Source: Planctomycetota bacterium (GTDB taxonomy: Bacteria > Planctomycetota > Brocadiia > JAJRTI01). From it: 56,800 nucleotides of DNA. The notes beneath the pieces are model-generated. The model saw only the letters and a program-made list of their open reading frames with translations, was not told the DNA's origin and did not search any database. The position numbers and the translations under genes are program-made. The stretch is taken from NCBI GenBank assembly GCA_024278415.1, contig JAJRTI010000488.1:1-56800 (forward strand), in the 5' to 3' direction. Positions 19,301 to 26,561 of the stretch are shown piece by piece (position 1 is the stretch's first letter; each line of letters starts with the position of its first letter).

Positions 19301-21720
19301 GCGGGACGCCCGCCGGCGGCAAACCCGGCGCCGCGCCGGCGGCAGGAGCAGGCGCGGCCGGAGGCGAGGGCCAGGCCCCGGCCGCCGGCCAAGGGCCAGG
19401 CGGCGAACCAGCCGCGCCTGCTGGGGAAAAGCCGCGCGGCGCGCCTCCGCGCCCGGGGGCCGGACCCGCCCCCAGGCCTTCCCGGCCTCGGCGGCCCCCT
19501 GGCGGGTGCGTGAGCGTGCAAAAGCACCGAAGGGATTGGTACTGCACGAACCGGCCCAAGATTAGCACGAAGTTCAAACTCCCCGGCTACCTGCGCGACA
19601 AGAAGCTCAACAAGCTGTCGAAGAAGCAACTCGCCGCGCTCATCGAGAAGCGGCTCAAGTGGCTGCGTCGCCGCGGCCGGGTCGGCGCGAAGCTCGAACA
19701 GTTCTACAAGTTCATGCTGAAGAGATCGCGGCAGGTCGACCAGCCGGGCGAGTTGCCCTCGTTCTGGCAGTCGCTGGGCTTTGCCGGGGAGAATCCCAAG
19801 GACCCCGCCGCGCTGGCGCGCATGCGCGACCGCGCGGAGAAAGGCTCGATGGCCTGGTTCGCCATGTTGCTCTCGTCCAAGGACCCGCAACTCATCGCCG
19901 AAGGGCTCAAGTTCCGTGCCGGCGCGCTGGGCAAGTTCGACGAGGCCCTGCAAATGCACGCCGACGCCTCCATGACTGAGATCAAGGCGAACCAGCAGAT
20001 CACGCAAGACGTGCTCGAAGCCCTGCCGCTCGCCGGCGAGGCGGTGGACCTGGTGACCGCGTGGAACGGCGAGACGCTCGCGGGCGAACACGTGGGCGGT
20101 TGGGAGCGGTTCTTCCGCGTCGCGTTCGCGGCCGGGCCGGCCGCGTTCGAAGAGGCGCTCAAGCGCTCCCCGCGACTCCAGAAGGCCATGGCGGGCATGG
20201 TCGAAGCCACCGCCAACATGGGCCGCAACGCCAAGAACGCCATGCTCGAAGCCGCGGGCATCAACGTGAAGATGGCCGACGAGATCCTCGACGCGACGGC
20301 CAACTTCCTGACCAAGGAACGCCGCCTCTTCAAGAGCAAGGCCGAAAGGGCGGTCGCGAACGCCAAACGCGCGTACGAGGCGACCGAGGCTGGCATGAAA
20401 GAAATCAAGCAGATGAAGAAGGCCCGCGACGCGTCCAAGAAGACGGTGGACGAAATCGCGGATCTCGTCAAGAAGGGCGCCGACCCGGCCGACATCGAGA
20501 AGGCCGTGCTCAAGATGCAGAAGGACAAGATCGCACAGAAGCTCGTCAACTCCGCGGACGAAGCCTCCGATGCCGTGCGCAAGAAAGTGAACGAGACCAT
20601 CAAGGGCATTTACAAGGACGTGGACGCCGGCACGATCAAGCGCTTGAAGAACTCCGACGATGTCAAAGCCCTCGCCAAGAAGCACGGCCTCGACCCCGAC
20701 TCCATCGACGTGGAGGTTTGGAACCCCACCAACGTGCGCAAGACGGACGTGGACCCGGACTTCAAGAAGGTTGGGCGCGACCGCGACGTGACGTACCAGA
20801 TCGTGGGCAAGGACAAGAACGGCAAGCTCAAGAGGGTCGACGTCGACCACGACGTCTCAGGCCCCGCGTACAAAGAAGAGTTCTACAAACGCACCCACGG
20901 CGGCAAACTGCCGCCCGGCGACGCGGCCGCGCGCAAGAAGGCCATCGACGAGTTTTCGGAAGAGATGGACCAGATGGTCACGTCCAAGCACCACCTCGAA
21001 GCGTACAACACCGGCGAGGTGGAGGTGAAGGACTGGCTGAACAACGACATCGCTCCCACCGTGACCCGGCCCGAAGACATTCGCGACACGATCATCACCA
21101 AGTCCGACGATTGGTTCAAACGCGCGGAAAAGGCCGCCGACCCGGTGCAAGCCTCCAAAGACGTGGCCGAAGGCATGCGCCAAGCCACGAAGCAATACGA
21201 CAACATCATCCTCAAGCGCGCGAAGATGTACGGCGCCAACGTGCCGCCCGGCATTGAGGAATCTATGAAGATCTTCAAGCAAGTCGACGACATGACGATC
21301 ACTCCCAAGCAGGCCGAAGCCATGCTGCTGGAGTTGGGCAAGTCGGCAGGGAGCAAAGTCCCGCTCACGCCCAAGAAGGCGGTGGAGAACATGGCGCATT
21401 TCTTGGAGGGCCTGGAAAAGGGCCCCGGCAAGACTTTCCGGCACATCAAGACGGTCCAACTCAACAAGGCGCTCAAGCAGGCCAAGAACTGGGACGACGC
21501 GACCCGCATGGTCAACGACGCGCTGAAGAGCGGACACATATCGGGCCAAACGTTCATCCAGCTTCGGGCCGGCGTATTCAAGCTGCCCAAGGACGCGCCC
21601 AAGGAAATGGCCGACGGCCTCCGCAAGTGGGCGGCCAACGCCTGGGCCAAGCGCCTCATCTCGCAGACGGAGAAACAGCTCATCGAGAAGCAGGTCGGCC
21701 CCCTGAATGGGCAGAAGTAG
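13333..21720 (+). CDS. Giant secreted multidomain protein with PPC-like repeats and pre-toxin-like C-terminal region
   Basis: A 2795-aa protein. The ATG at 13333 is chosen because it opens a signal peptide (about 1-32). Domains in order: carboxypeptidase-regulatory-like beta modules (about 45-313); five pre-peptidase C-terminal-like repeats (about 316-896), four of which carry a shared W-D/N-W-G/A-GR motif; an EF-hand/PKD-like DADGDG segment near 940; an Ig-like domain (about 1007-1080); a fibronectin-like domain (1100-1170); two DTDGDG calcium-binding motifs near 1435-1465; a CARDB-like domain (1637-1733); two Ig-like domains (1737-1913); and a low-complexity Pro/Gly/Ala linker (1914-2055). 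The C-terminal 740 residues are unlike the rest: Lys-rich, helical, with a motif at about 2226-2263 (LPLAGEAVDLVTAWNGETLA, then GGWERFF) that resembles the pre-toxin TG domain of polymorphic toxins, followed by a VGRDRDVTY motif near 2483 of unknown role. Secretion and surface display are inferred; toxicity is not shown. Confidence 0.85.
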   Translation: MLQPSSSRRLARFLAFFVSLLLLSASTRPSAWGADAGRLAPGPVAVRLRNAADNKPVPGIVVRLGARYAATAANGVLTLDGVPAGPYALVIESNGFDRVERAITLPPGKRAPIDLRLTPVANARIEGVVTIEDLGEPLPGARVVFTPAAVKAAVQGRIEARTDWSWKFVVVELPPGKYRVLASAEGCRDKAFEADIKGKTKLNVALQRASQPAALAVAVVDSVTGANVAGAKVVVAEAYPKGVVAEGTTNAAGVAQFKGLKVGLLSWPDRDDHLAVARRRVTCRATADGYAPGSAYADLGARAAVTVKLNPTKKIAEREPNNAAASAQAVRVGVPVELKISKVGDQDWFTFRLVYPARVKVALEPAPPIESVLRLMDAKGKVVADRWVYANQVNGFEADLAAGAYFIEVEEHGNNSSSAEPFTLKLTKTTAHDALEPNDSPVAARRLKPGEEVRGTIFPVGDRDYFRFHIARPSWVRFVLPRVPVETYINIIDATGKKLGGTWDWGGRTIVYDMMLQAADYWLVVGESGDNGASTNPYVLRMVTVADDGLDDPTAQPGRLASCRVLKLNALVGATILPNGDVDRYTVSVPQKGRLHVYYYSPMETAVVIRDTRGKALASSWNWGGRPTEFSWRAPRPGVAYLDVHESGDNGSSPSPYILKAWFEPPDEQEMMGPNDAFATATPAQIGETLRGSIMPTGDLDFYRLYVDRPGYLRVEGTGPITMRLKLFGADRKQPLAETWDWAGRVLKIRAPVLPGEYTVIVQESGNRGESVMPYAFRTYLDRVEPWESPPFANDPPRRLKLGEAQSFAIERPGDRDRFTFAVAEKGKYYLRVRTPLTTRTRLFDDRTGQNVIDRWDWGGRNLLLEFEAKGPTRYRLELSGTNKAQVSFDQGFALVSSNESDVVNEGVSVEVDPYDPTLATFTRKPLEGYVAAQSAQIDADGDGAFDFQMPPGQRTYAYRYRAEGVYPAVVRLQGANETATIKPLWVQAVGQPERKGILLYVDYPGEGQTVARDEPARVRAMSYTGARITRVALSIDGRSMGTAYDRPFSFDVPWRRLAGGQHTLRVAALDAKGTRRELKRQFRVSDYFDLRPFDAAVLSGSIVRVSWTGGQFGPARVRYRKRPASPTDKPQWKAVVGQNARDRVVPLADLEPGAAYEFQPLGGAEPGPVRTVTRVKGLAFGQPRYGAAIERDYGQRVGVSVRNHADKPMAVRLACGKPPNSLLLVGFVGEGSKGAPFTLAPGEEREFMLGLSAQDVKREVHRFPIRITSDNGYSDEAEVTVRVKLPEVKLEWEKVGPAETGLGVVYRLHNKGDTLTDLEVEIDPADDLSVNPESSHGACLAGSTTEFTVVPRLYEGFSNVEGKLLARALDKSIEEPVKIGLPEGQRIFGVQLIPGYDPTDETASEMEQILALRAAAGAFLNPELVDWSAKTNPTDTDGDGVVDRWQVDNPIERILWLGDDTDGDGAIDFVHADVGYDGQFEYSAYKTKDGWVETNLVEAWVEMGFSLPWARSAYEPHSVDLVANDVVVGKLRNTIPEGNYTFRLPPTAIKFTSDGAPEPLDLRIDSKHLRGGHYVVSSDFRVKLRLTGTRAWVVAPTRQDAEKQARNQPGLTLDGCDYSVSSNELEAEYKRPLKKGAAVAIIVPLRNVGAMSTDSVSVSLMRSAPGGKPIELARRYVDTPPLSGAREVRLPWVAAAGTHTLHVVVDVDQEVDDTDRTNNEALITLTVPGDDAKPTIKLLRPADGQKLDDTVVAIEAEAHDDAAVARVEARIDNGLWQTLASAGADRYAGKAIAQPGPHTIAVRAIDSAGNVAEARAKIEVSKDIPIPAVKVLEPADGARIDEREADVVIDCDEDAVLAAVRVNGGPWQKARLWAATARKTVDLEFGANKIEVKVVNDKGVQAAASVAVQCPVQPQEEDKQKKPGKPKKDQTGQKPPRGDEPEGPGGDAEGEVDIPGAGPVNVLGPKNQVIPPPRPGRGRPGRKRKPADGGTPAGGKPGAAPAAGAGAAGGEGQAPAAGQGPGGEPAAPAGEKPRGAPPRPGAGPAPRPSRPRRPPGGCVSVQKHRRDWYCTNRPKISTKFKLPGYLRDKKLNKLSKKQLAALIEKRLKWLRRRGRVGAKLEQFYKFMLKRSRQVDQPGELPSFWQSLGFAGENPKDPAALARMRDRAEKGSMAWFAMLLSSKDPQLIAEGLKFRAGALGKFDEALQMHADASMTEIKANQQITQDVLEALPLAGEAVDLVTAWNGETLAGEHVGGWERFFRVAFAAGPAAFEEALKRSPRLQKAMAGMVEATANMGRNAKNAMLEAAGINVKMADEILDATANFLTKERRLFKSKAERAVANAKRAYEATEAGMKEIKQMKKARDASKKTVDEIADLVKKGADPADIEKAVLKMQKDKIAQKLVNSADEASDAVRKKVNETIKGIYKDVDAGTIKRLKNSDDVKALAKKHGLDPDSIDVEVWNPTNVRKTDVDPDFKKVGRDRDVTYQIVGKDKNGKLKRVDVDHDVSGPAYKEEFYKRTHGGKLPPGDAAARKKAIDEFSEEMDQMVTSKHHLEAYNTGEVEVKDWLNNDIAPTVTRPEDIRDTIITKSDDWFKRAEKAADPVQASKDVAEGMRQATKQYDNIILKRAKMYGANVPPGIEESMKIFKQVDDMTITPKQAEAMLLELGKSAGSKVPLTPKKAVENMAHFLEGLEKGPGKTFRHIKTVQLNKALKQAKNWDDATRMVNDALKSGHISGQTFIQLRAGVFKLPKDAPKEMADGLRKWAANAWAKRLISQTEKQLIEKQVGPLNGQK

Positions 21721-22260
21721 CGCATGGGGCACAGGCTCTCGGCTCCGCCCACGCTCCGCCCCATACCCCGCCGCGCTTGCCCTCTTGCCGTTCCTCTGTG
21801 CGGCCATCGCAAAAGCCGGGCAGCACCGGCTCGATGAGCACATAACCTTCCTCGCCCACTTCGACGACAACACGACCGAGGCCGACTACGCGATGGGGTG
21901 GAAGGAGTTCGCCGGCGGCAGCGCCAACCTGGCCGAGGGCTACTACGGCAAAGCCATCGACTTGCGCGGGATCCCGTTCCGGCCGGGTTTCATGGCATCG
22001 TGCCGCGCGCGATCTCCCAAGTTCAACGGCTTCGACATCTGGCCCGGGGCAACATCGATTTCCGGCAGGGCACGTTCGAGTTTTGGTTCCGCGTGTCGCC
22101 TGACGGCATGAAGCAGAACCACCTCGCCCGAAGGGCCGGCCCCTCCCATTCGACGCGCGCAGGTTGTTGCTCAACCCACGCGTCCGCCTGGGCCGGTCAG
22201 GTTTTCAGACGGCGACTTTTCCGACAGTTCGATCCCGGGCCGGTGAGGAATGCGGGCTAA
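21707..22260 (+). pseudogene. Frameshifted LamG/concanavalin-like secreted protein remnant
   Basis: The ATG at 21707 overlaps the end of the giant gene by 14 bases and opens a signal peptide and the start of a LamG-type domain: ITFLAHFDDNTTEADYA, then YGKAIDLRG. Near 22041, in the run TGGCCCGGGG, the frame shifts: the original frame stops at 22111, while the domain continues in the next frame as NIDFRQGTFEFWFRVSPDG. Restoring one base gives a continuous FDIWP-R-GNIDFRQG reading. The later part degrades and ends at 22260 beside repeats. It was probably a carbohydrate-binding LamG protein co-transcribed with the giant gene. A homopolymer sequencing error could explain the first shift but not the missing remainder of the domain. 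Confidence 0.65.
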
Positions 22261-22403
22261 CGAGTTCAACCTTGGCACAGCCGGCCAGCTCAACCCCTTT
22301 TCACTTTTTTTGTCGCGAGGACAACGAAGACTTTCAGCCGCGCTACAAGCTGCGAGGCGATGCTTGCGCTGCCCTTGGCGATCTTCGTGTCTTTCGTGGC
22401 GAG
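22261..22403. repeat. Intergenic repeat remnant
   Basis: The stretch at about 22378-22402 reads on the minus strand as a CGCCACGAAAGACACGAAG word. This belongs to the same loose repeat family as 35877-35903 (CCACGAAGGCACAAAGAC). It separates convergent genes and no gene is visible. Confidence 0.4.
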
Positions 22404-24410
22404 CTAATCCCGCATCACGACCATCGCGTACGTCTCGACCCGTGGCACGACCAGCCGCGCGCCATCGACGCCCGCGGCCACCTCGACCGGCACGGGCGAG
22501 TCTGGCGCGTCGGGGTCGTAGATGGCCGCGGATTTGATGCCGGCTAGCGGCCCGGCCAACGATACGGGTAAGCCCTCGATTGGTCGCTCGTTCGCGTAGT
22601 TCAGCAGGTGCAGCGTCTTGGTCCCGTCCGCGAGGCCGCGCACGTCCGCGCCGAGATACGGCTCCGCTCGCTCGATCTCGACCGGCAGCGCGCCAGCCGC
22701 CTGCTTGATCGCGGCCGCGATGATCTCGTGCTCCTGCGGCAGACGGAAGCACTTGTACGCCGGAGGATGGTCGCGCTCGGGCCGGTCGAGCCGCTCCGGC
22801 GCGTTGGGCAGGAACGTCACGTTGTGCCGCTCGGCCAGGTGCACGAGCGGGTGCCGGGTGCGCAGGCGCGCGTGGGGGTCGCACATGCCGGTCTGCCCGG
22901 TGAACACGAGCCCGCCCCCGGCCTCGACAAAACTCACGATCGTTTCGACCTCCACGTGGCTCAGGCAGCGCAGGTTGGGCAGCACCAACGCGGCATACTC
23001 CGGCAGCCGCGTGAGTTGGTATCGGAACAGCACGTCGAACGAAATCTGGTGTTGGAGGCACACCTGCTCCATGCCGACCGCGCAAGGGAACGCCGCGAAG
23101 AAGTCGTTGTCGAACGACGCGGCCGGGCGGTAGAGCGCGACGTTGGCGAGGGACCGGCCGTCTGCGTAGAGAGCCTCGTGCGCCTTGAAGAAATCGAAGT
23201 ACTGCTTGAGCGCGTCGTAGATCACGGGGTCGTCGAGCACCACGCGGTCTCCGCCGATTCCGCGCAGCGAGTAGGTTGCGGTGAGCATGTGGCCGCCGTA
23301 GCACGCGGCCTCCGCGAGGTCGCGCTTCACTTCGAGCGCGGTCTCCGGCCGGCGCAGCCCTCCCACCGGCGCGCCGAACGCCGCGACCTCGGCCGCGGTT
23401 GACTCCGGCGACGGTGCGCTCGCCGATTCCTTCGCCGACGCCGCGCGCAGCCACGCGGTCACCAGCACGGCGCGCGCCCGCGCGTCGCCGATCTTGTATC
23501 CCCGCAGCTTGGTCGTGAGCACCTCATCCTCGATGTACGGCACGTTGTGGTTTTCGTCGACGAGGATGTCGATGTCGTTGATGGGGCGGTCCGGCCATTC
23601 GCCCATGAAGTACGTCACGTGCGCAGCTTCCGGGTTGATCGACTTGGTGAGCGCGTTGAAGTGCCGCAGCCACGCGCGCCAGGTCTCGTCGCGGAAGCGG
23701 ATCACCGCCTGGAACATGGGGTCGTTGCGGTTCTCGGTGGGCGGGATGCGCGCATGCTTCAGGTGCGGCAGGCCGAACAGCTCCTCCGGATCGGGGTATT
23801 GCTGTTGCACCCATTCGTTGAAATCGCGCTGGCAGCGCTCGCAGTGGCACTTGTAGCGTGTGCCGTCCCACTCGACGCCATCCATCTTCGCCACATCGAG
23901 GCACTTGCGCACGACGCGCTCGAGGTACTCTTTGTGCTCGTCGCTGCGTGGGCAGGCCATCCATCGCCAGTACACGCTGCCGTTGCCGTAGCACATGAGC
24001 GAGCCGTCGGCCTCGCGCTGGATCCAGTCCTTGGCGTTGGGCGCCTCGTCGAGAAACGTTTCCCAGCAGATCGTGGTCGCCTGGTGGTAGCCGAGCACCT
24101 TGATGTCGTATTGGTGGCACAACTCGGTGAACTTCGCGGAGCGCTCCATCTCGGCGGCTTCCGCGTCGAGGCCGTAGCCTTTGAACCAGCATGTGCTCAC
24201 GCAGTTGATCCCCAGCTCCGCGAGCCTGGCCACCATCTCCTCGCTGCGGATGCGCTCGTACCATTGCGGCATCCACTCCGCGTTGCCGGGCGACGTCGCG
24301 CCGCCGTAGGCCGCGCGCCGGTAGAAGCGCTCCGGCTCCCAGCCGGCCCATACCCACCGAAGCTTGCCGCGCTGAATCCATGACGGGACGGGGAGGGGGT
24401 GGTCGCTCAT
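22404..24410 (-). CDS. Cytoplasmic glycoside-hydrolase-like protein (GH42/GHL family)
   Basis: A 668-aa protein without a signal peptide. The N-terminal half is a TIM-barrel-like domain of the putative glycoside hydrolase type: WMPQWYERIRSEEMVARLAE, a GYHQATTICWETF strand, DGVEWDGTRYKCHCERC with a strand-end Asp and a Cys cluster that could bind metal, and WRAWLRHFNALTKSINPEA. The region from about 420 to 560 matches a beta-galactosidase trimerisation-like flavodoxin fold (LPEYAALVLPNLRCLS, then FVEAGGGLVFTGQTG). The C-terminal part is a small beta domain. AGGAG lies 7 bases before the ATG. It is followed on the minus strand by nothing but repeats and is separate from the secreted trio at 323-6845. 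The substrate is unknown; breakdown of imported oligosaccharides is an inference. Confidence 0.7.
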   Translation of the reverse strand: MSDHPLPVPSWIQRGKLRWVWAGWEPERFYRRAAYGGATSPGNAEWMPQWYERIRSEEMVARLAELGINCVSTCWFKGYGLDAEAAEMERSAKFTELCHQYDIKVLGYHQATTICWETFLDEAPNAKDWIQREADGSLMCYGNGSVYWRWMACPRSDEHKEYLERVVRKCLDVAKMDGVEWDGTRYKCHCERCQRDFNEWVQQQYPDPEELFGLPHLKHARIPPTENRNDPMFQAVIRFRDETWRAWLRHFNALTKSINPEAAHVTYFMGEWPDRPINDIDILVDENHNVPYIEDEVLTTKLRGYKIGDARARAVLVTAWLRAASAKESASAPSPESTAAEVAAFGAPVGGLRRPETALEVKRDLAEAACYGGHMLTATYSLRGIGGDRVVLDDPVIYDALKQYFDFFKAHEALYADGRSLANVALYRPAASFDNDFFAAFPCAVGMEQVCLQHQISFDVLFRYQLTRLPEYAALVLPNLRCLSHVEVETIVSFVEAGGGLVFTGQTGMCDPHARLRTRHPLVHLAERHNVTFLPNAPERLDRPERDHPPAYKCFRLPQEHEIIAAAIKQAAGALPVEIERAEPYLGADVRGLADGTKTLHLLNYANERPIEGLPVSLAGPLAGIKSAAIYDPDAPDSPVPVEVAAGVDGARLVVPRVETYAMVVMRD

Positions 24411-24428
24411 GGTGGGTCTCCTGTGCGA

Positions 24429-24866
24429 CTACTTCCGTACGCCTGACAATTGCACCACTTTCTCGAAATGTCTGCTCTGTAGGTAGCAGAAGCTCTGAGG
24501 TGTGGCGAGCGACGCTGAGATGCGCCGCAGGGGCACAGGCTCCTCAAACACGACCAGATCATCAATCCCAATGGCCACGCCCTCATTTGTGCCCGAGTAG
24601 TAGCGTGAGAAGGCGTCGTGGTCAATGCCCGCCACGCCCTCGAACTTGCGCCACAGTTCCGTCGGAGTCGCCTCAGTCAGGTGGTCCACCCGGAAGTATC
24701 CCACTACTTTCTTTGCAGGGCTCGTTGCATAGATCACCACATGGGACACAGGCTGCGCGAACCCGCGGCGCCGGAACTCGACCTTCTTTTCGCCAGCAAG
24801 GATAGCGCGCACGTACTGCGGCCGGATTGGCAACAGCGCTACTCGTTGAGTTTCGTCAGAAACCAC
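24429..24866 (-). CDS. ASCH-domain protein
   Basis: A 145-aa protein. The start is a GTG at 24866, chosen because AGGAGAAGG lies just upstream. An ATG farther upstream would add about 47 non-conserved residues inside the neighbouring gene. It carries the ASCH signature GxKxxExR at residues 25-32 (GEKKVEFR), followed by beta strands typical of this PUA-like RNA-binding fold (HVVIYATSPAKKVVGYF). ASCH proteins are thought to bind RNA or modified nucleotides; some have N4-acetylcytidine amidohydrolase activity. The gene overlaps the end of the PIN-GNAT-PUA gene by 28 bases, so the two are almost certainly translationally coupled. The pair is visibly less GC-rich than its neighbours, which hints at horizontal transfer. 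Confidence 0.75.
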   Translation of the reverse strand: MVSDETQRVALLPIRPQYVRAILAGEKKVEFRRRGFAQPVSHVVIYATSPAKKVVGYFRVDHLTEATPTELWRKFEGVAGIDHDAFSRYYSGTNEGVAIGIDDLVVFEEPVPLRRISASLATPQSFCYLQSRHFEKVVQLSGVRK

Positions 24867-26332
24867 GTCAAGCCTTCTCCTGTCAAGGAAGTAATGGATT
24901 GGGGTGGGCGCATGAAAACGCCCTCTTCCGCGAGTTGACGAGCGGGGATGACTGGCTTGAAGACGCGAGCTTGCCGGAACAGCACTGCCAGTACGTCGCG
25001 CTGGCACATTTTCCGGATGGCGTCAAGGGAGTACACCGTACGCTTCCCCACGTAACGGGCGACTTCTTCAGCAGAAGAGGATACCAGCGTATCCTCAACG
25101 ACGCCAAGGGCCAGGGCCCCCTGGTCTCGAGCGGAACGGTAGAACACAAGCACATCGCCAGGGTTGAGAGATCGGATGGGCGAATGACACAGATACGCCT
25201 TCCGAACGGAGTTGCCGAAGGCTAGCTTGCCAGGGAAGAGCTGTCGTTGACGCTCAGTTTCCGGGAAGAGGACCGACGCATACTCTGGCAGAATGGGTAC
25301 CACGTACCACGCCACGTCCGTCCGAAAGAACTTCGGACCATACCGGATGTGGTAATCCACCGGCAGAATCGGATGCTTTTCTTCGAGATCGGGGCTGAGA
25401 GGTTTAGCCAGCACCAATTCACCTGTCCGTACCGGCTCATCAAGCGCCTGGAAGCCGAAGTCTTCTGCCACGGCGAGGAGCCTTTCATGTTTGGGAAACA
25501 CCGTCAGGTATAGCCAGTCGTAGTCATTGCCAAAGGCATGCTCAAACACGGCCTTGAGGAGGAGTTCACCGTATCGGAAGCCGCTGAACTCGTCACAGAC
25601 TTTCAGTGTGCAGATCTTCATCGCCTTGCCACTGAGCGACTTGGGCGGGTCGTCTTCAGTTTTCACGATACACACGCCTGCGAGCCTGCCTATCGCGCCA
25701 TCGATCACCCAAGTTTGGCGGTGTTCGAGTTTGCACTTCCGCAACCAATCATCGAAGCCGGGGTAGTCTTCCCTCAAGCTGTCGAAAATTGGATCAGCAG
25801 AATCGAGTGCATGCGCCACGACTGACCGCACCGCTGGTGGCGGCGTCGGTATGGTCTCCGCGAGTGAACGGAGGACGTCAATCGCTTCGGATATCGCGAC
25901 TACACGATCGCCAAGCCCAAGTCGTCGGGCCTTGGACTGTAATCGGTGGTCCTCCGTGACGAGGAAGTCAACGGCATCGGCCACCACCGCCGACAGCAGC
26001 ACGTGATCGACCCAGTCGTTGGTGCCGGGATCGGCTTGACCAACGATGTCGGTCATTCGCGCACTTAGTGGCGGAGGCTCTGGCAGTGGCAGGTATTTTC
26101 TTAGCAGCACGCGCCGGAGATCGCGGCGATCCTTGTCTGGATCTCGGCTAATGTCTTGGTCTGAGGCTGGGTGTACGTAGACGAAGTGCCCACCTTGAGC
26201 TGCAAGTCGGATCATCTCCGCCGCGTGGGGTGTAAGCTCCTCAATGTCGCGGGGCCTCGCAAGCTCCAGAGGGATGATTACGTTCGTGTCGATCAAGAAT
26301 CTCAAACCTCTGCACATCTGTGTGCCGCTCAT
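24839..26332 (-). CDS. PIN nuclease - GNAT acetyltransferase - PUA-like fusion protein
   Basis: A 497-aa protein. The ATG at 26332 sits 8 bases after a perfect AGGAGG, better than the GTG three codons earlier. Residues about 10-150 are a PIN-type RNase domain: FLIDTNVI with Asp15, then NDWVDHVLLSA with Asp106/Asp109, and LVTEDHRL with Glu127/Asp128, the spacing of acidic residues expected for metal-dependent RNases. Residues about 155-320 resemble a GNAT acetyltransferase, with FRYGELLLKAVFEHAF in the acetyl-CoA loop position and a DFGFQALD end. Residues about 325-497 resemble an EVE/ASCH (PUA-like) nucleic-acid-binding domain (LNPGDVLVFYRSARDQGAL). With the overlapping ASCH gene it makes a two-gene module. 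A role in RNA control, stress or defence is inferred; no antitoxin of a known type is next to it. Confidence 0.75.
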   Translation of the reverse strand: MSGTQMCRGLRFLIDTNVIIPLELARPRDIEELTPHAAEMIRLAAQGGHFVYVHPASDQDISRDPDKDRRDLRRVLLRKYLPLPEPPPLSARMTDIVGQADPGTNDWVDHVLLSAVVADAVDFLVTEDHRLQSKARRLGLGDRVVAISEAIDVLRSLAETIPTPPPAVRSVVAHALDSADPIFDSLREDYPGFDDWLRKCKLEHRQTWVIDGAIGRLAGVCIVKTEDDPPKSLSGKAMKICTLKVCDEFSGFRYGELLLKAVFEHAFGNDYDWLYLTVFPKHERLLAVAEDFGFQALDEPVRTGELVLAKPLSPDLEEKHPILPVDYHIRYGPKFFRTDVAWYVVPILPEYASVLFPETERQRQLFPGKLAFGNSVRKAYLCHSPIRSLNPGDVLVFYRSARDQGALALGVVEDTLVSSSAEEVARYVGKRTVYSLDAIRKMCQRDVLAVLFRQARVFKPVIPARQLAEEGVFMRPPQSITSLTGEGLTWFLTKLNE

Positions 26333-26451
26333 GCCGATCACCTCCTATTCTGCATCCGTCTCCGACAATTCCGGCTGATCCATGCTAGCCAATCCATGTG
26401 CAGCCCTTCAGCCAAGTCCAACAAGCGGGAAGCGTGAGGGCCTCGGAGCAG

Positions 26452-26527
26452 TGTCATTCTGAGCGCAGCGAAGAATCTCTCTCCGCCCGCGGTAGGAGAG
26501 AGATTCTTCGCTGCGCTCAGAATGACA
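26452..26527. terminator. Long perfect hairpin between ThuA and PIN genes
   Basis: A 31-bp arm (26452-26482) is exactly complementary to 26497-26527, with two more C-G pairs inside and a short loop. It begins TGTCATTCTGAGCGCAGCG. From memory this word is a widespread repeat in uncultivated bacterial genomes. It lies 35 bases after the stop of the ThuA gene, so it would act as a transcription barrier for that gene, although no clear T-tract follows. Confidence 0.7.
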
Positions 26528-26561
26528 GCGGGGCGGAACGAGGGCGAAACAGACGTGGCAC

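Noticed and set aside
21707..22403. Immunity gene for the giant protein
   Set aside because: The only coding-like sequence downstream is a LamG-type remnant with a signal peptide, which is not an immunity-protein pattern.
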